Shown here: positions 45,829 through 56,491 of the stretch, in pieces
Layout of the letters: every line of letters begins with the position of its first letter
Position numbering within the stretch: position 1 is the first letter of the stretch
Assembly (NCBI GenBank): GCA_018296165.2
Contig: JACKQL020000037.1
Location: forward strand, 62,001 to 126,000
Length of the DNA: 64,000 bases
Direction: 5' to 3'
Source: Termitomyces sp. T153
Taxonomy: Eukaryota > Basidiomycota > Agaricomycetes > Agaricales > Lyophyllaceae
Program-made: the position numbers and the translations under genes
Notes under the pieces: model-generated
Told to the model about the DNA's origin: nothing
What the model saw: only the letters and a program-made list of their open reading frames with translations
Database searches by the model: none

Positions 45829-48333
45829 ATGTCTGCATATAACCCTGCGTACAACCCCGCCAGCTACCTAACCAACGTCTATGGTCAACCAGTACCAGAA
45901 AACCCCTATGCCCCATTCTATCCAGGCCCTCCCACGGATCAGTATGTCCCCCATCACTGGACCCCTGACCCCAACCAGACATTCTATGCCCCCTCCATCA
46001 GCCAGGGAATACCTCCGGGCTGGTGCTGCCCTCCTGCGTTCTCTGCCAATGGCAACAACCCCCGCATGTACCCTGGGGGATATTCCGCGGTGCCCCCCAA
46101 CCCTGCCTACCTTCCCCCTGCCCACTACTACATGTACCCAGTCCCCGCTGCAGCCCCAACTCCTCCAGGGCCTATGGACAATTATTCCCCCCCTTGTATG
46201 CCGTTCCCTGCTCAAGCCCCTCCTTCTCCCAGGCAGCAAAGGGTCAAAGTCTACACCCAACAATGCGATGAAGTCCTCCATTTCCTTCGCCTCTCTCCTG
46301 CAGAGTTTGCAAGACGCACCTGCACCCTCCTCACCAACCTAGGCTACCCCAACACCTCCGCGACTCCAGAAGTCTGGGCAGATCGACTCCTTGATTTCCA
46401 CAAGCACTATCTGCAAGGAAACCTCCTGGAGACTACACAAGGCACCCTGGGCATTGACAATAATTTACAGAACAAGCTCCGCGCATTGGTCAAAGAAATC
46501 CACACCAGCCCAAACCCCCGCCCCTTCGAAGACCCTCTAGACCCCACCCACTCCTTCCATGTGCAACACGGGGAGCCCATCGGAACATGAAGCAAAGCCC
46601 CGCCTTCCATCCCCCATCAGCAGGAAGAACTCAACACAGCCTCCAGCATCTTGAGGAACCTCAACACCATGGGGGGATTGTTCAATCAACCAGCTGCCCA
46701 TACCTTGGCCCTCTCCACTCACCCTCGGGCCAACTCTGTCCCCAGCACCTTCTGAACCTGGGACCAGCCTGCCATCTCCAAACCTCGCCCCCAATGGCCA
46801 CCCCCACGCATTGATGACAATAACCAGACTCTCTCCTACATCGACAAGCCTGGTAACCCCACTGATGAGCATGCCCCATGCAATGGACCTCCATGAGACC
46901 GACCCCCCCACTTTGACCTCCACGCCCCTCATGTCAATGCCCCTCTGCCCCATTCCAATGCCCTGGTCCCCCTGCGACAGCCCACGGGTCCCGGGGCACC
47001 CTGACCACCCTTCCTTACCAACCATCCTCATCTCCTGCCCACTTCGCTGCCTAACCCTCCTGCCGACACAAATTATTTTGGACCCCACACCCCCGGGGAA
47101 CCCCCTTGATGGGCCCTGGGGCCCGCCGCGGGCAACGCGGGTCAACCCCCCGGCAGAGGGCCACCCAATGGCAGACCCCCTGGGAGATGGGGCCTGGCGA
47201 TGGACAACTTCCCCCTCCAGCGCAGAAACAGGAACAATTACTATTACTACTACAACACTGGACCCCTGCCCCGAGCTCAAAATCCACAGGACAATACCTG
47301 TGACGCACTGGCCTGGGAGGGTAAGCTTGACATTCAGAAACCCAAAACCTTCACCGGCTGTGACCCCCGGAAGTGGCAAATCTTTCTAACCCAGTGCCTG
47401 ACTATGTTCCAAGCTAAGCCAATCACCTTCCAACTTGAGAGCTCACGAGTGGCCTTTGCCACATCATATTTACAGGGTATCGCCTTCAATCATTACACCG
47501 TGCTACTCCGGTTCGACCCCAACAACCCCGTGCTCTCCAATTGGCTTGCTTTCACCCAGGAATTCTCAAGTAAGTTTGGCATCTTTGACACCGTAGCAGA
47601 GGCAGAGGAAACTCTCTTCAACCTCCAAATGCGCGACAACAAACGCTTCACAACCTTTATTGTATGGTTCAAATGGGAAGCCTATAAGACCGGCTGGAAC
47701 TACAACGCTCTCCAATTCACCCTCCGTCACGCCCTGCCCCAACAAATCAAGGATGTCCTTTGCCTTGCACCCAAGCAAACCACCTATGACGGGTACAAGG
47801 CACTCATTACCCAGGTTGACCAATGTTACTGAGAAGATCGCAGCAAAAACATGGCACCCCAGACCCCCTGGAATGCCTCTGGTAACACCAACTGGCAGGC
47901 TGGAGCAATCAACGGCATTCGGTCCTCAATCCCCGCTAACCCTGCCAACCCCACACCCCATTTTCCCTCGGGCCAAGGGATTACCAGCACCAACCCACTC
48001 TAGGAGCAGCGTCCGCCAGCCCAGCTCAACGCTGCCAACCTCCATGAAACTCTGGAACCCTTGGACACCAACCCCAACAACCATGATGACATTCTGGACT
48101 CCGCCAACGACCAGGAAGCCTTATGCACAAACCAGATCCGGGATAGCCCGTGGATTGACGTGCCAGAGGAAATGCAGGAGAAACGACAGAAGGAGGGTGT
48201 GTGCATCCTATGTGGTGAGCAGGGACACTTTATTCGCAGTTGTCCTAAACAACAGGTGATGGGATGCGCCATGTGGACGATCGACAGAGAAGACTGTAGC
48301 TACCAGTTTATGGAAAATGAGTCAGTGGTTTAG
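45829..48333 (+). pseudogene. Element D gag
   Basis: One frame of about 835 codons from MSAYNPAYNPASYL to the TAG at 48331-48333, with in-frame stops (TGA at 46588 and 47830, TAG at 48001, others). Residues 1-140 are a Tyr/Pro/Gly/Asn-rich low-complexity region. Residues ~145-250 contain SPAEFARRTCTLLTNLGYP and EVWADRLLDFHKHYLQGNLL. A Pro-rich middle is followed by the retrotransposon-gag core at 47330-47830 (KWQIFLTQCLTMFQAKPITF, FDPNNPVLSNWLAFTQEF, ALPQQIKDVLCL). A CCHC knuckle CILCGEQGHFIRSC is at about 48202-48243. The frame is broken, but less than in element B. Confidence 0.88.
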
Positions 48334-51300
48334 GTCTTGAAGATGCACTAGACCATGGACCAGACCCCAACGTCTTCTCTGCCCTGGCCACACTCCTCTG
48401 TGCAACGATACTTGCCCCGGACAGCCCCCCAGTACATCTCCCCTCCCACTTGTCCACCAACCTCCTCCTCTGCACCACTCTCCCCTTCACCACCAACCCC
48501 GTCCCCACACTAGTCAACAGCAGTGCCACCAACAACTTCATCAATGAATCCCTGGCAGTGCTCACTCTCCACCCCCTCCAATGCCTCCCCACCCCGATCC
48601 CCCTCAAACCTTTTGATGGAGACCCCACTCCAGCAGGAGACATCACACACTGCCTAGAAACGACCATGACCTTTGCCAATGGACAACAGCAAGAACTCCA
48701 ACTACTTATCACAAAATTACACCCCTCCGCCCCCATCGTCTTAGGATTCTCATGGCTCTATTCCACCAACCCCCATGTTGACTGGCCCAGCCTCACCCCC
48801 TGCCTCAACTGGGACAACCCCACCAACTCCAGGCTGGTACCTTTTGATGTCTCACCCTCCTCTGAGAACTCCAAGGCCACAATTGACCACCCCTGGACTC
48901 CTCCACAGCTCCGCTCTAGATCTGCACAGTCATTCATCATCAATGTCCAACTCAACAACCCTTCCAAGGTATTCCCTGCCCTTGTCAACAGTGGCACCTC
49001 TGGCACCTTTGTCAGTAACCAGCTCGGCCTCCAGCACAACGACTTCAACAGACCCCTTGAGCTCCAACTCTTTGACAGAAGCCCCGCCACGACAAGGATC
49101 ACATAATACCATGACAACACCCTCACCCTCAACAACGACCTGCAGTTTCAGGCCTGGCTCCTCATCACCCAACTACCTCCACCAACTCCAATCGTGCTCA
49201 GGCTCCCATGGCTACAAGACGTCAACCCCAACATTGACTGGAAGGACCTCACCATGCAATTCACTGGCCCCAAAGCAAGTTTAGCAGCTGCCATCCTCCT
49301 CCACCTCCAGTCGATCCCAGACTCTGACATCTCCCATTCTGGTGCCAGCACTTCTGGAGTGACCCAGAGTCCCTCAACCTCTGATGACAACCTCAATGAT
49401 GAAGAAGATGCCACTCTGCCTTGGTCACCCTCCATCACATTATGATGGCTGCCTCCCAACATACCCCAAATTCAATACAAAGGGCTGCGGTACCCCAACC
49501 AGTGACGTTCAAGGTCCCCGACCAACTCCACCACCACTCCAGACTCATCTGCTACCACTCTGACATCCAACTCTGTCAACTCCGGAAGCCTCGACATTAA
49601 AATTGTCGGCGCTGTTCCCTCTGCACGCCTTCTACAAGACGGCACCCCTGCCTTTCAGTTACAAATCACACCAGCCCTATCTGAGGAGCACCTCCACACA
49701 GGGACGACCACACTGGAGAGCAAGACAGAGGAACAGATCCTATCCGAAGTAGTTCCTCTGGAGTATCATGAGTTTGCTGATGTGTTCTCTGAAGGGAGTG
49801 CCAAAGAACTTCCCCCGCACCGCTCCTATGACCACAAGATTGACCTCGAGGAAGGTACCTCACCCCCATTTGGCAAGATCTACAACATGTCCAAGGTCAA
49901 GCTCCAAACCTCGAAGGAATACCTCAACAACATGCTCGGCAAGGGCTTCATATGCCCATTGATCTCTGCCGCCAGCACTCCGGTTCTGTTTGCCAAAAAG
50001 AAGGACAGGTCCCTCTGACTCTGTGTGGATTATTGGGGGCTCAACAAAGTCACCAAAAAGAACTGGTACCCCCTCCCCTTGATTGGAGACCTAGTTAATT
50101 GTCTCTGCAGTGCCAAGATTTACACAAAGATAGACCTCCGCTCTGGCTACAACAACGTCCAGATTGCTCCGGGACATGAATGGAAGACCGCTTTTTGCAC
50201 CCACTATGGCCTCTTTGAGTACATTGTAATGCCCTTCAGAATGACTAACTCCCCCACCACTTTTCAGTACTTCATGAACAACATCTTCCATGACATGAAT
50301 GACATTTCCATTATTGTATACCTGGACAACATCCTGATCTACTTGAATTTGCCAAGGGAACATCCGGAGCATGTCCGCTGTGTTTTAGAATGACTCTGAG
50401 AGTACCACCTTCACGCCAAACCCAAGAAATGCTCCTTTCACATGACAGAGGTCGAATATCTCAGAGTCGTTGTCACCCCTGACAGCATGTGCATGGACCC
50501 TGCCAAGGTCAACGCAGTACTCAACTGGCCCCTGCTGTGGAATGTCAAGGAGGTACAGTCATTTCTGGGGTTTGCTAACTTTTATCGCTGTTTCATTCAC
50601 AACTACTCCGGGATCACCAAACCCCTCAACCGACTCACACAGAAGGACACCCCTTGGGATTGGGACAGCAAGTGCCAGAGCGTATTCCTCCTCCTGAAGA
50701 GGGCCTTCACCTCCGCTCTGGTCCTCCGCCATTTCAACCCCTCCCTGCCGATTGTGCTCGAGTGCAATGCCTCCGACTATGCTATCGCCAGAATACTCTC
50801 CCAGTCGGACTTGGGGGGCAAAGATCTCTGTCCCATCGCCTTCTACACCCAATCAATGATCCCAGCAGAACTCAACTACAACATCTATGACAAAGAACTC
50901 CTCGCGATCGTTGAAGCCTTCTGTCAGTGGTGGGCCTACCTTGAGGGGTCCCCGCACTGCATCCAAGTATACTCCAACCACAACAACCTGCAATACTTCA
51001 CGACCACGAAACAGCTTAGCTGCCGCCAAGCCCAATGGTCCAAAACCCTCTCGGAGTATGACTTCACCATCCACTACCACCCCAGGCGACTCGGCGCAAA
51101 GCCCGACGCCCTCACTTGAAGATCTGATGTGTACCCAAAAAAGTCATTCGAAGCCAAATGGAATGCATTCAACCATTGAGTGGTAATCCCCCCCGAACAT
51201 ATACATGCCATGCTGATTTTAAATGAAGAAGGAATCCTCCAACAAATCAGAAATATGCCCCCGGACTCCTTCTTCACCCAGCACAACCCCCGCAACAACC

Positions 51301-52687
51301 CCAAAGAGTCGAGCATTGGGAACCCCTTTTTGCTGTCTTTGGACCACTGCCTCCTGCTCTGGAGTGGACGAATTTACGCCCCAGACCACAAGTCCATCCG
51401 CCTTGACATACTCTGGCAGCACCATGACCATAAGCTCTGGGGGCACCCAGGAATTTGTAAGACCCTTCAATTCATCTCCCAGACTTACTTTTGGCTAGGA
51501 ATGAAAAAGGACATCATGCGATATGTAAGGGCCTGCGAACCCTGCCTCCAGGCCAAGGTACCCCGTCACCGCCCCCATGGATTGTTGAAACCCCTCCCCA
51601 TTGGCCACTGCTCCTAGTCCTCCCTATTGATGGATCATATCGTCAAACTCCCTGACTCCAAAGATTTTAATGCAATCCTTGTCATCGTTTGCTGCCTCAC
51701 CAAGCAAGCCCTCTTCATCCCCTGCCACACCACCAACAATACTCTGGAGTTTGCCAAACTGTTTCTCAAACATGTATTCTCCAAGCATGGACTCCCAGAT
51801 GACATTGTCTCCGACCATGGACCCTGTTTGTATCCCACTTTTGGCAGTTGCTATGCAGGGTGCTCAAGATCAAAACCAACCTCTCTACCGCCTATCACCC
51901 AGAGACTGACAGACAAACAGAATGAGTAAACCAGACACTGGAGCAGTATCTCTGCCTATATGTTAACTATTTACAGAATGACTGGCGCGCAGAACTCCCC
52001 CTTGCTGAATTCACCTACAACAACATGCCCCACTCTGCCACTGGAGTCTCCCCCTTCTATGCCAACAAAGGCTACAACCCCCAACTCACCCTGTCCCTGA
52101 AGGACATCCCCTCCCACGCTGCCCACAAAGTCGCCAAGGACCTCCAATCCCTTCACCAATTTCTCCGGAACGAGATCAACACCGCCAATCAAGCCTACTC
52201 CAAACATGCTGACGCCCAATGCGACCCCACCCCCAACTGGCCTCCCAGCACCTTGGTTTGGCTCGATTGATGCAACCTCAAGACCTAGAGGCCCTCCATC
52301 AAATTAGACCACAAGCGCCTCAGTCCTTTCAAAGTCCTCTGGAAGGTCTCCACGCATGCCTATAAACTCAACCTACCTCCAGGCTTGAAAGGCCTCCACC
52401 CTGTGTTCCACATTTGACTCCTCAAAAAACATGCCCCAGACCCCTTCCCCAGCCAGCGCCCCAGCTGACCAACCCCCATCAAGGTCAAGGATGAGTACCG
52501 CTATGAGGTCGACCAGATCCTTGACTTCTGCTTGGTCCGCGGATGACCCCAGTACTTAGTCCGCTGGAAGGGCTACGGACCTGAGGACAACATGTGGGAG
52601 CCCTGAAAAAACCTCGACAGAGCTCCTGATGAACTCCGGGACTTCCATTGACAACACCCCACCAAGCCCTGGGACCTCCAGGACTAG
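48330..52687 (+). pseudogene. Element D pol (two protease-like domains, RT, RNase H, integrase, chromodomain)
   Basis: Begins in the -1 frame at the gag stop. First protease-like domain: LVNSSATNNFINESL (~48510) to APIVLGFSWL (~48740). Second: LVNSGTSGTFVSNQL (~48980) to TPIVLRLPWL (~49200). RT 49740-50640: VDYWGLNKV (usually DYRGLN), [18 protein letters not shown] at ~50320 (catalytic YLDD changed). RNase H 50640-51110: LECNASDYAIA, YDKELLAIVEAF. Integrase from 51180: HDHKLWGHPGICKT, CEPC, IVSDHGP near 51810, a one-base deletion just after it, then the -1 frame with EFTYNNMPHSATGVSPFYAN. A chromodomain (52480-52660) has DEYRYEVDQIL and [17 protein letters not shown]. In-frame TGA codons at 50019, 51177, 52268 and elsewhere correspond to CGA or CAA in sister copies or in the family. 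Confidence 0.9.
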
Positions 52688-52848
52688 CAATTGCAGATGG
52701 CATCAGTGGGCATAACCCCTGCCTCTAGATTTATCAGGGATTCAACTCCCACAAGTACCCCCCCTATGTGTTTTCACTTACTTTGCCCCTCACTCATTCT
52801 GAAAACTTCTCATGCTCAGTAGAAATGCAGAGTCCAATGTTAATAAGG

Positions 52849-54602
52849 CTACAAATACAGAATATAGGACCAAGGGAGCACAGGGCAATGAGACACCAGA
52901 ATCCAGAAAGCCCCTACTCCCCCTCCCCCCCCCGAGTCTGCCTCTGCAATCCTTCCCACCAGATCCACCTCCAGCTGCGCTACTACCATTGCCAGGACTT
53001 CAGGATGCCCCGGGAGCGGCTCCACCACATCCACTGCCACCTCCCACCATGCTCTGGGGTCCACCGTTGCCCTCTGCCAATGTCCCGCCAGCAGACGCCC
53101 CATTTGCATGACCCCCTGCCCCAACTCTGGCAGGAGATCCCTGGGCATCCTTGCCAGCCCATTGTGAATGGACCCCAGCGCCGCTGATGCTCCATTGAGA
53201 AGGATGCAATGCTCCCTGGCCCAGTCTATGGAATCAAAGGTCAGCTCATAGTAAATGGGAGATGAAGGGAGCACTTACGGAGCACTCCCTGCCACCCTGA
53301 GGCCGCCTTGTTGGCAAGCCACTCTTCCTGCTGCTGCGCCCTCTCCACCGTCACTCGGGTCACCTCCGCACTGGGCCCCCACTGAGTTCCCCACATTCCT
53401 GACCCCTCCAATCATTGCCCCGCCACCTGCACCCGCACCTCCAATGGCCTCATACACACTTGCAACTCTTGAAGCTGCGACAATCGCTCCATGGCAGTCC
53501 CCATGGTGATATCCTTATCCCTACACGCCAAGTCCCATTCCTTCCAAGCCTCATCCAGTTCCTTCTAAAACCCGTCCCTCTCCCCCACCCTACAGACCTC
53601 CTCCCCGCATGCAGCCAACAACCTCTCCAACTCCTCTGCCCGACGCTGCAGGAAAGCCTTGACAATCAACCATGACCCTCCCGCGGACAGCTCAACCAAA
53701 GTCCCAGAAGTCGGGGAATACACTGTAGGACCAGGAGGGCCCGCCAACGCCAGCTCCCCCCATGCCCGCTTGCTAGGCCCCACCTCCAGCAAGGGGGATG
53801 CCCTCCATTTACCCTTGTTGTGCATCGCAGGGGCCTCCTCCCTCCACCCACCCCGCAGGGGCCCAATCTTCATCAGGGGCCGCCCCACGCCAACCCCCCC
53901 TCTACCCCGGAACCCCTCCCTGAGACCCTGCCCCTCCGACCCTCCTCCAACTGCATTGCAACCCACTTGCGATCCCACCTCTGTTTTGCTGCAATGCAAG
54001 CGGCACACCAACTCAGAGTGACAGAGCACTTCTCGTGCCGCGAGCAACACAGGAGACACACTGATGTATCCCGCCACACCCCCAGCATGGGCTCCTCAAA
54101 CTCACACTGTTCACCCCGCCAGGTACAGGACGCGCACTAGAAACGTGGGTTAGTTCGATAGGGAAGGAACATGCCAATGATGCACCAGGGCCACTGCCTG
54201 ACACCACTCCAACGTCGGGGGACCTCTTGCTCGCCCCGTGGCCTCTGCAAAGTACTCCGGTGTCATGTCCGCCTGTGCGACTCTCGACCCTGTAGGGACA
54301 GGGCGGACCACCCCAGGGGCCATACCAGACCTGGAGCAAGAAGCAAGGACCATCTCCCCTGCCGACTGCGCTGGAACCTCCCCCAACGTAGGCCCCAAAG
54401 GGCCCGCCACCGCCGCCAACAACTCTGATGGGGCTTATTCAAGCGCTCTGGCCACAATGAGTAAGAGATGGTACTCATGACTACGGTACATTGCCTGCAC
54501 CCGCCTATGGTCTTGCCGACCCTCAGAGTCCTCCAAGGAAGAGGTCGAGGTATGTGCCAATGGGGAGGAGGATGCTGCTGGAAAATATGTGGAAGACAAC
54601 AT
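52849..54602 (-). pseudogene. Antisense ORF of element D: Cys-cluster plus coiled-coil protein
   Basis: On the minus strand, start at 54602 (MLSSTYFPAASSSPLAH), then SSLEDSEGRQD; a segment GEVPAQSAGEMVLASCSRSGMA...TPEYFAEATGRARGPPTLEWC; intron 54137-54185 (donor GTGCAT, branch-like GAACTAACC, acceptor TAG). The Cys cluster follows: C-x2-C-x6-C (CASCTWRGEQCEF), then CLLCCSRHEKCSV and WCAAC. After it come a Gly-rich linker, a coiled coil RRAEELERLLAACGEE and the conserved C-terminal block DWAREHCILLNGASAALGSIH (~53190-53240) with LPELGQGVMQMGRLLAGHW. The first-intron donor seen in E is changed in D. The ORF lies between pol and the 3' LTR and opposes element transcription. Confidence 0.65.
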
Positions 54603-54811
54603 TGGAAAAGTTTGGGAACTCCAGAGTATGTCCAATCCTTTTCAATGACTGGGAAAGAACCCCCTGAGCAGCGGCCATGCTTCGACTTCATTCCCCACAC
54701 TGCCGCCGCTACTGCAGTCTGATCAATATTGCTCAACTTCAATTCCCATGCCCCACCGATCCCTGAACTGTACCCTGCGTCTCGAGGGTCTCGATGCTGA
54801 AGGGGGGGTAA

Positions 54812-55760
54812 TGTCACGACCCGCTCCCTAGACCCTGACACCACCCCCAGCCCCCCCCTTCAATGCTCCACCAAGCTCCCCAACCCTTGTTCACCCTCCA
54901 TGCTCACTTCGGGCAACTCCAACACTTCTTTGGCAGACCCCGACAGCTCCTTGATCAACTCCAACACCTTCTCCACAGCAGTTGATGCATCCCCTGAATT
55001 CCCCTGGACTCCCGAGGCTTTCCCCAACCCCGAAACAATTTGCTTTCCAACTGATCCCATCAGAATGTCACTGCGGCCTGTTCCAAGATCACACCCAACA
55101 ACTGTTGACTCCGTGCAGTTCCATCAAGCCGCCACCATCTCCTCTGCCCTCCAGAGCCGCCCAGTAGTAGGTATATAAGTCATAGAAGAACCCCTAGTAC
55201 TTTAGTCTTGATATTGCATTTACCGGCTTCCCATGTCTTGTCTTTCATCTTGCCCCTGTCTCTATCTTTAGTTTTGAATCTATCTCTGTTCTCTGTCTCA
55301 TCTCGCCTCGTCTCCACCTTGTCTTGACCGTGTATAGTTCCTTTGTCTTCCTAAGTCCCTTTCATCTCCAATGACAGTACAAACTCTGCGCATGCACTAC
55401 AACCCGAACATTTCTACGACAACCCTGGACCTTGCTCCCACTTGGCCCAGGAACACCTCACATCTTGGTGATCTCCCGTCAAACCTCCGGCTCCGCCCCA
55501 TCAACCGTGAAGCCCCCGATTACTCCACATTCTAATTGCACACCCACAAACTTGCTCCAGCACCCGCCCGGGTCCACAACAAGTATACTTGATCTTAGAT
55601 GCCCCCGAGCCACTGCAGACTTGCTTGGACTGCCCCTAGCTCCCCCTTGCAAGTCCCTCCACGTCAATACTGGATGCTTGGTTATAAGCACAGGACATCG
55701 CGTCCACCTAGTAAGGACTTGCCAGTGTAGCTGAGCCCCCGTCGTCAGCAGAACCTGACA
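54812..55760 (+). repeat. 3' LTR of element D
   Basis: Partner of 44847-45796, preceded by GAAGGGGGGGTAA. Retains TATATAAG near 55171 and AGTCTTGATATT near 55204. Confidence 0.94.
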
Positions 55761-56336
55761 GGATGGGTCGGGGATGCGGGGGACTCAGCAGGGGTCCAGT
55801 GCAGAGGTGACCCAAGCAACGGCAGAGAGGGCACGTCAGCGGGAAGAGTGGCTTGCCAACAAGGTGGCCTCAGGGTGGCGGGGAGTGCTCCATAAGTGCT
55901 CCCTTCATCTCCCATTTACTACGAGCTGACCTTTGATTCCATAGACTGGGCCAGGGAGCATTGCATCCTCCTTGACGGAGCATCAGCAGCGCTGGGGTCC
56001 ATTTGCAACGGGCTGGTGAGCATGCCCAGGGATCTCCCCCCAGAATTGGGGCAGGGGGTCACACAGATGGGGCATCTGCTGGCAGGACATCAGTGGAGGG
56101 CAACGGCGGACCCTGGAGCATGGTGGGAGGTGGCAGTGGACATGGTGGAGCCACTCCCGGGGCATCTCAAAGTCCTGGCGATGGTAGTAGTGCAGCTGGA
56201 GGTGGATCTAGTGGGAAGGATAGTGGAGGTAGATTTGGGGGGGAGGGGGAGTAGGGGTTTTCTGGGTTCCAGTGTCTTGTTGCCCCACACTCCCCAATTT
56301 CTGTATTTCTTCCTTGTAGTTTTTTTTTTTTTGTGA
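55761..56336 (+). pseudogene. Antisense ORF of element E, second part
   Basis: Continuation of 42470-44846 after element D. The coiled-coil end (ERARQREEWLANKVASGWRG) runs to an intron with acceptor TTCCATAG near 55945, then DWAREHCILLDGASAALGSI, LPPELGQGVTQMGHLLAGH and a block ending VVQLEVDLVGRIVEVD near 56230. The end is uncertain; a T-rich run at 56318-56332 follows. Confidence 0.6.
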
Positions 56337-56491
56337 ATATCAGACTTCTTGCACTTCTGCTGAGTGTGAGAAGTTTTCAGAATGAGTGAGGGGCAAAGTA
56401 AGTGAAAACACATAGGGGGGGTACTTGTGGGAGTTGAATCCCTGATAAATCTAGAGGCAGGGGTTACGCCCACTGATGCCATCTGCAATTG

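Larger units (their letters stand above)
44847..55760 (+). mobile_element. Element D: full-length chromovirus of the B/D/E family
   Basis: 10.9 kb with LTRs 44847-45796 (950 bp) and 54812-55760 (949 bp) and a perfect GGATG duplication at 44842-44846 and 55761-55765. Order: LTR, primer site, gag, pol, antisense ORF, polypurine tract GAAGGGGGGG (54799-54808), LTR. The LTRs differ mostly at CpG-derived positions. Gag and pol have several stops, the RT active site reads YLDN, and integrase has a frameshift, so it cannot be autonomous now. Confidence 0.95.

Noticed and set aside
46537..47379. 280-codon minus-strand open frame inside element D gag
   Set aside because: It is the complement of the Pro-rich gag frame; GC-rich, stop-poor composition opens the opposite strand. 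It has no start context, motif or conservation pattern of its own.
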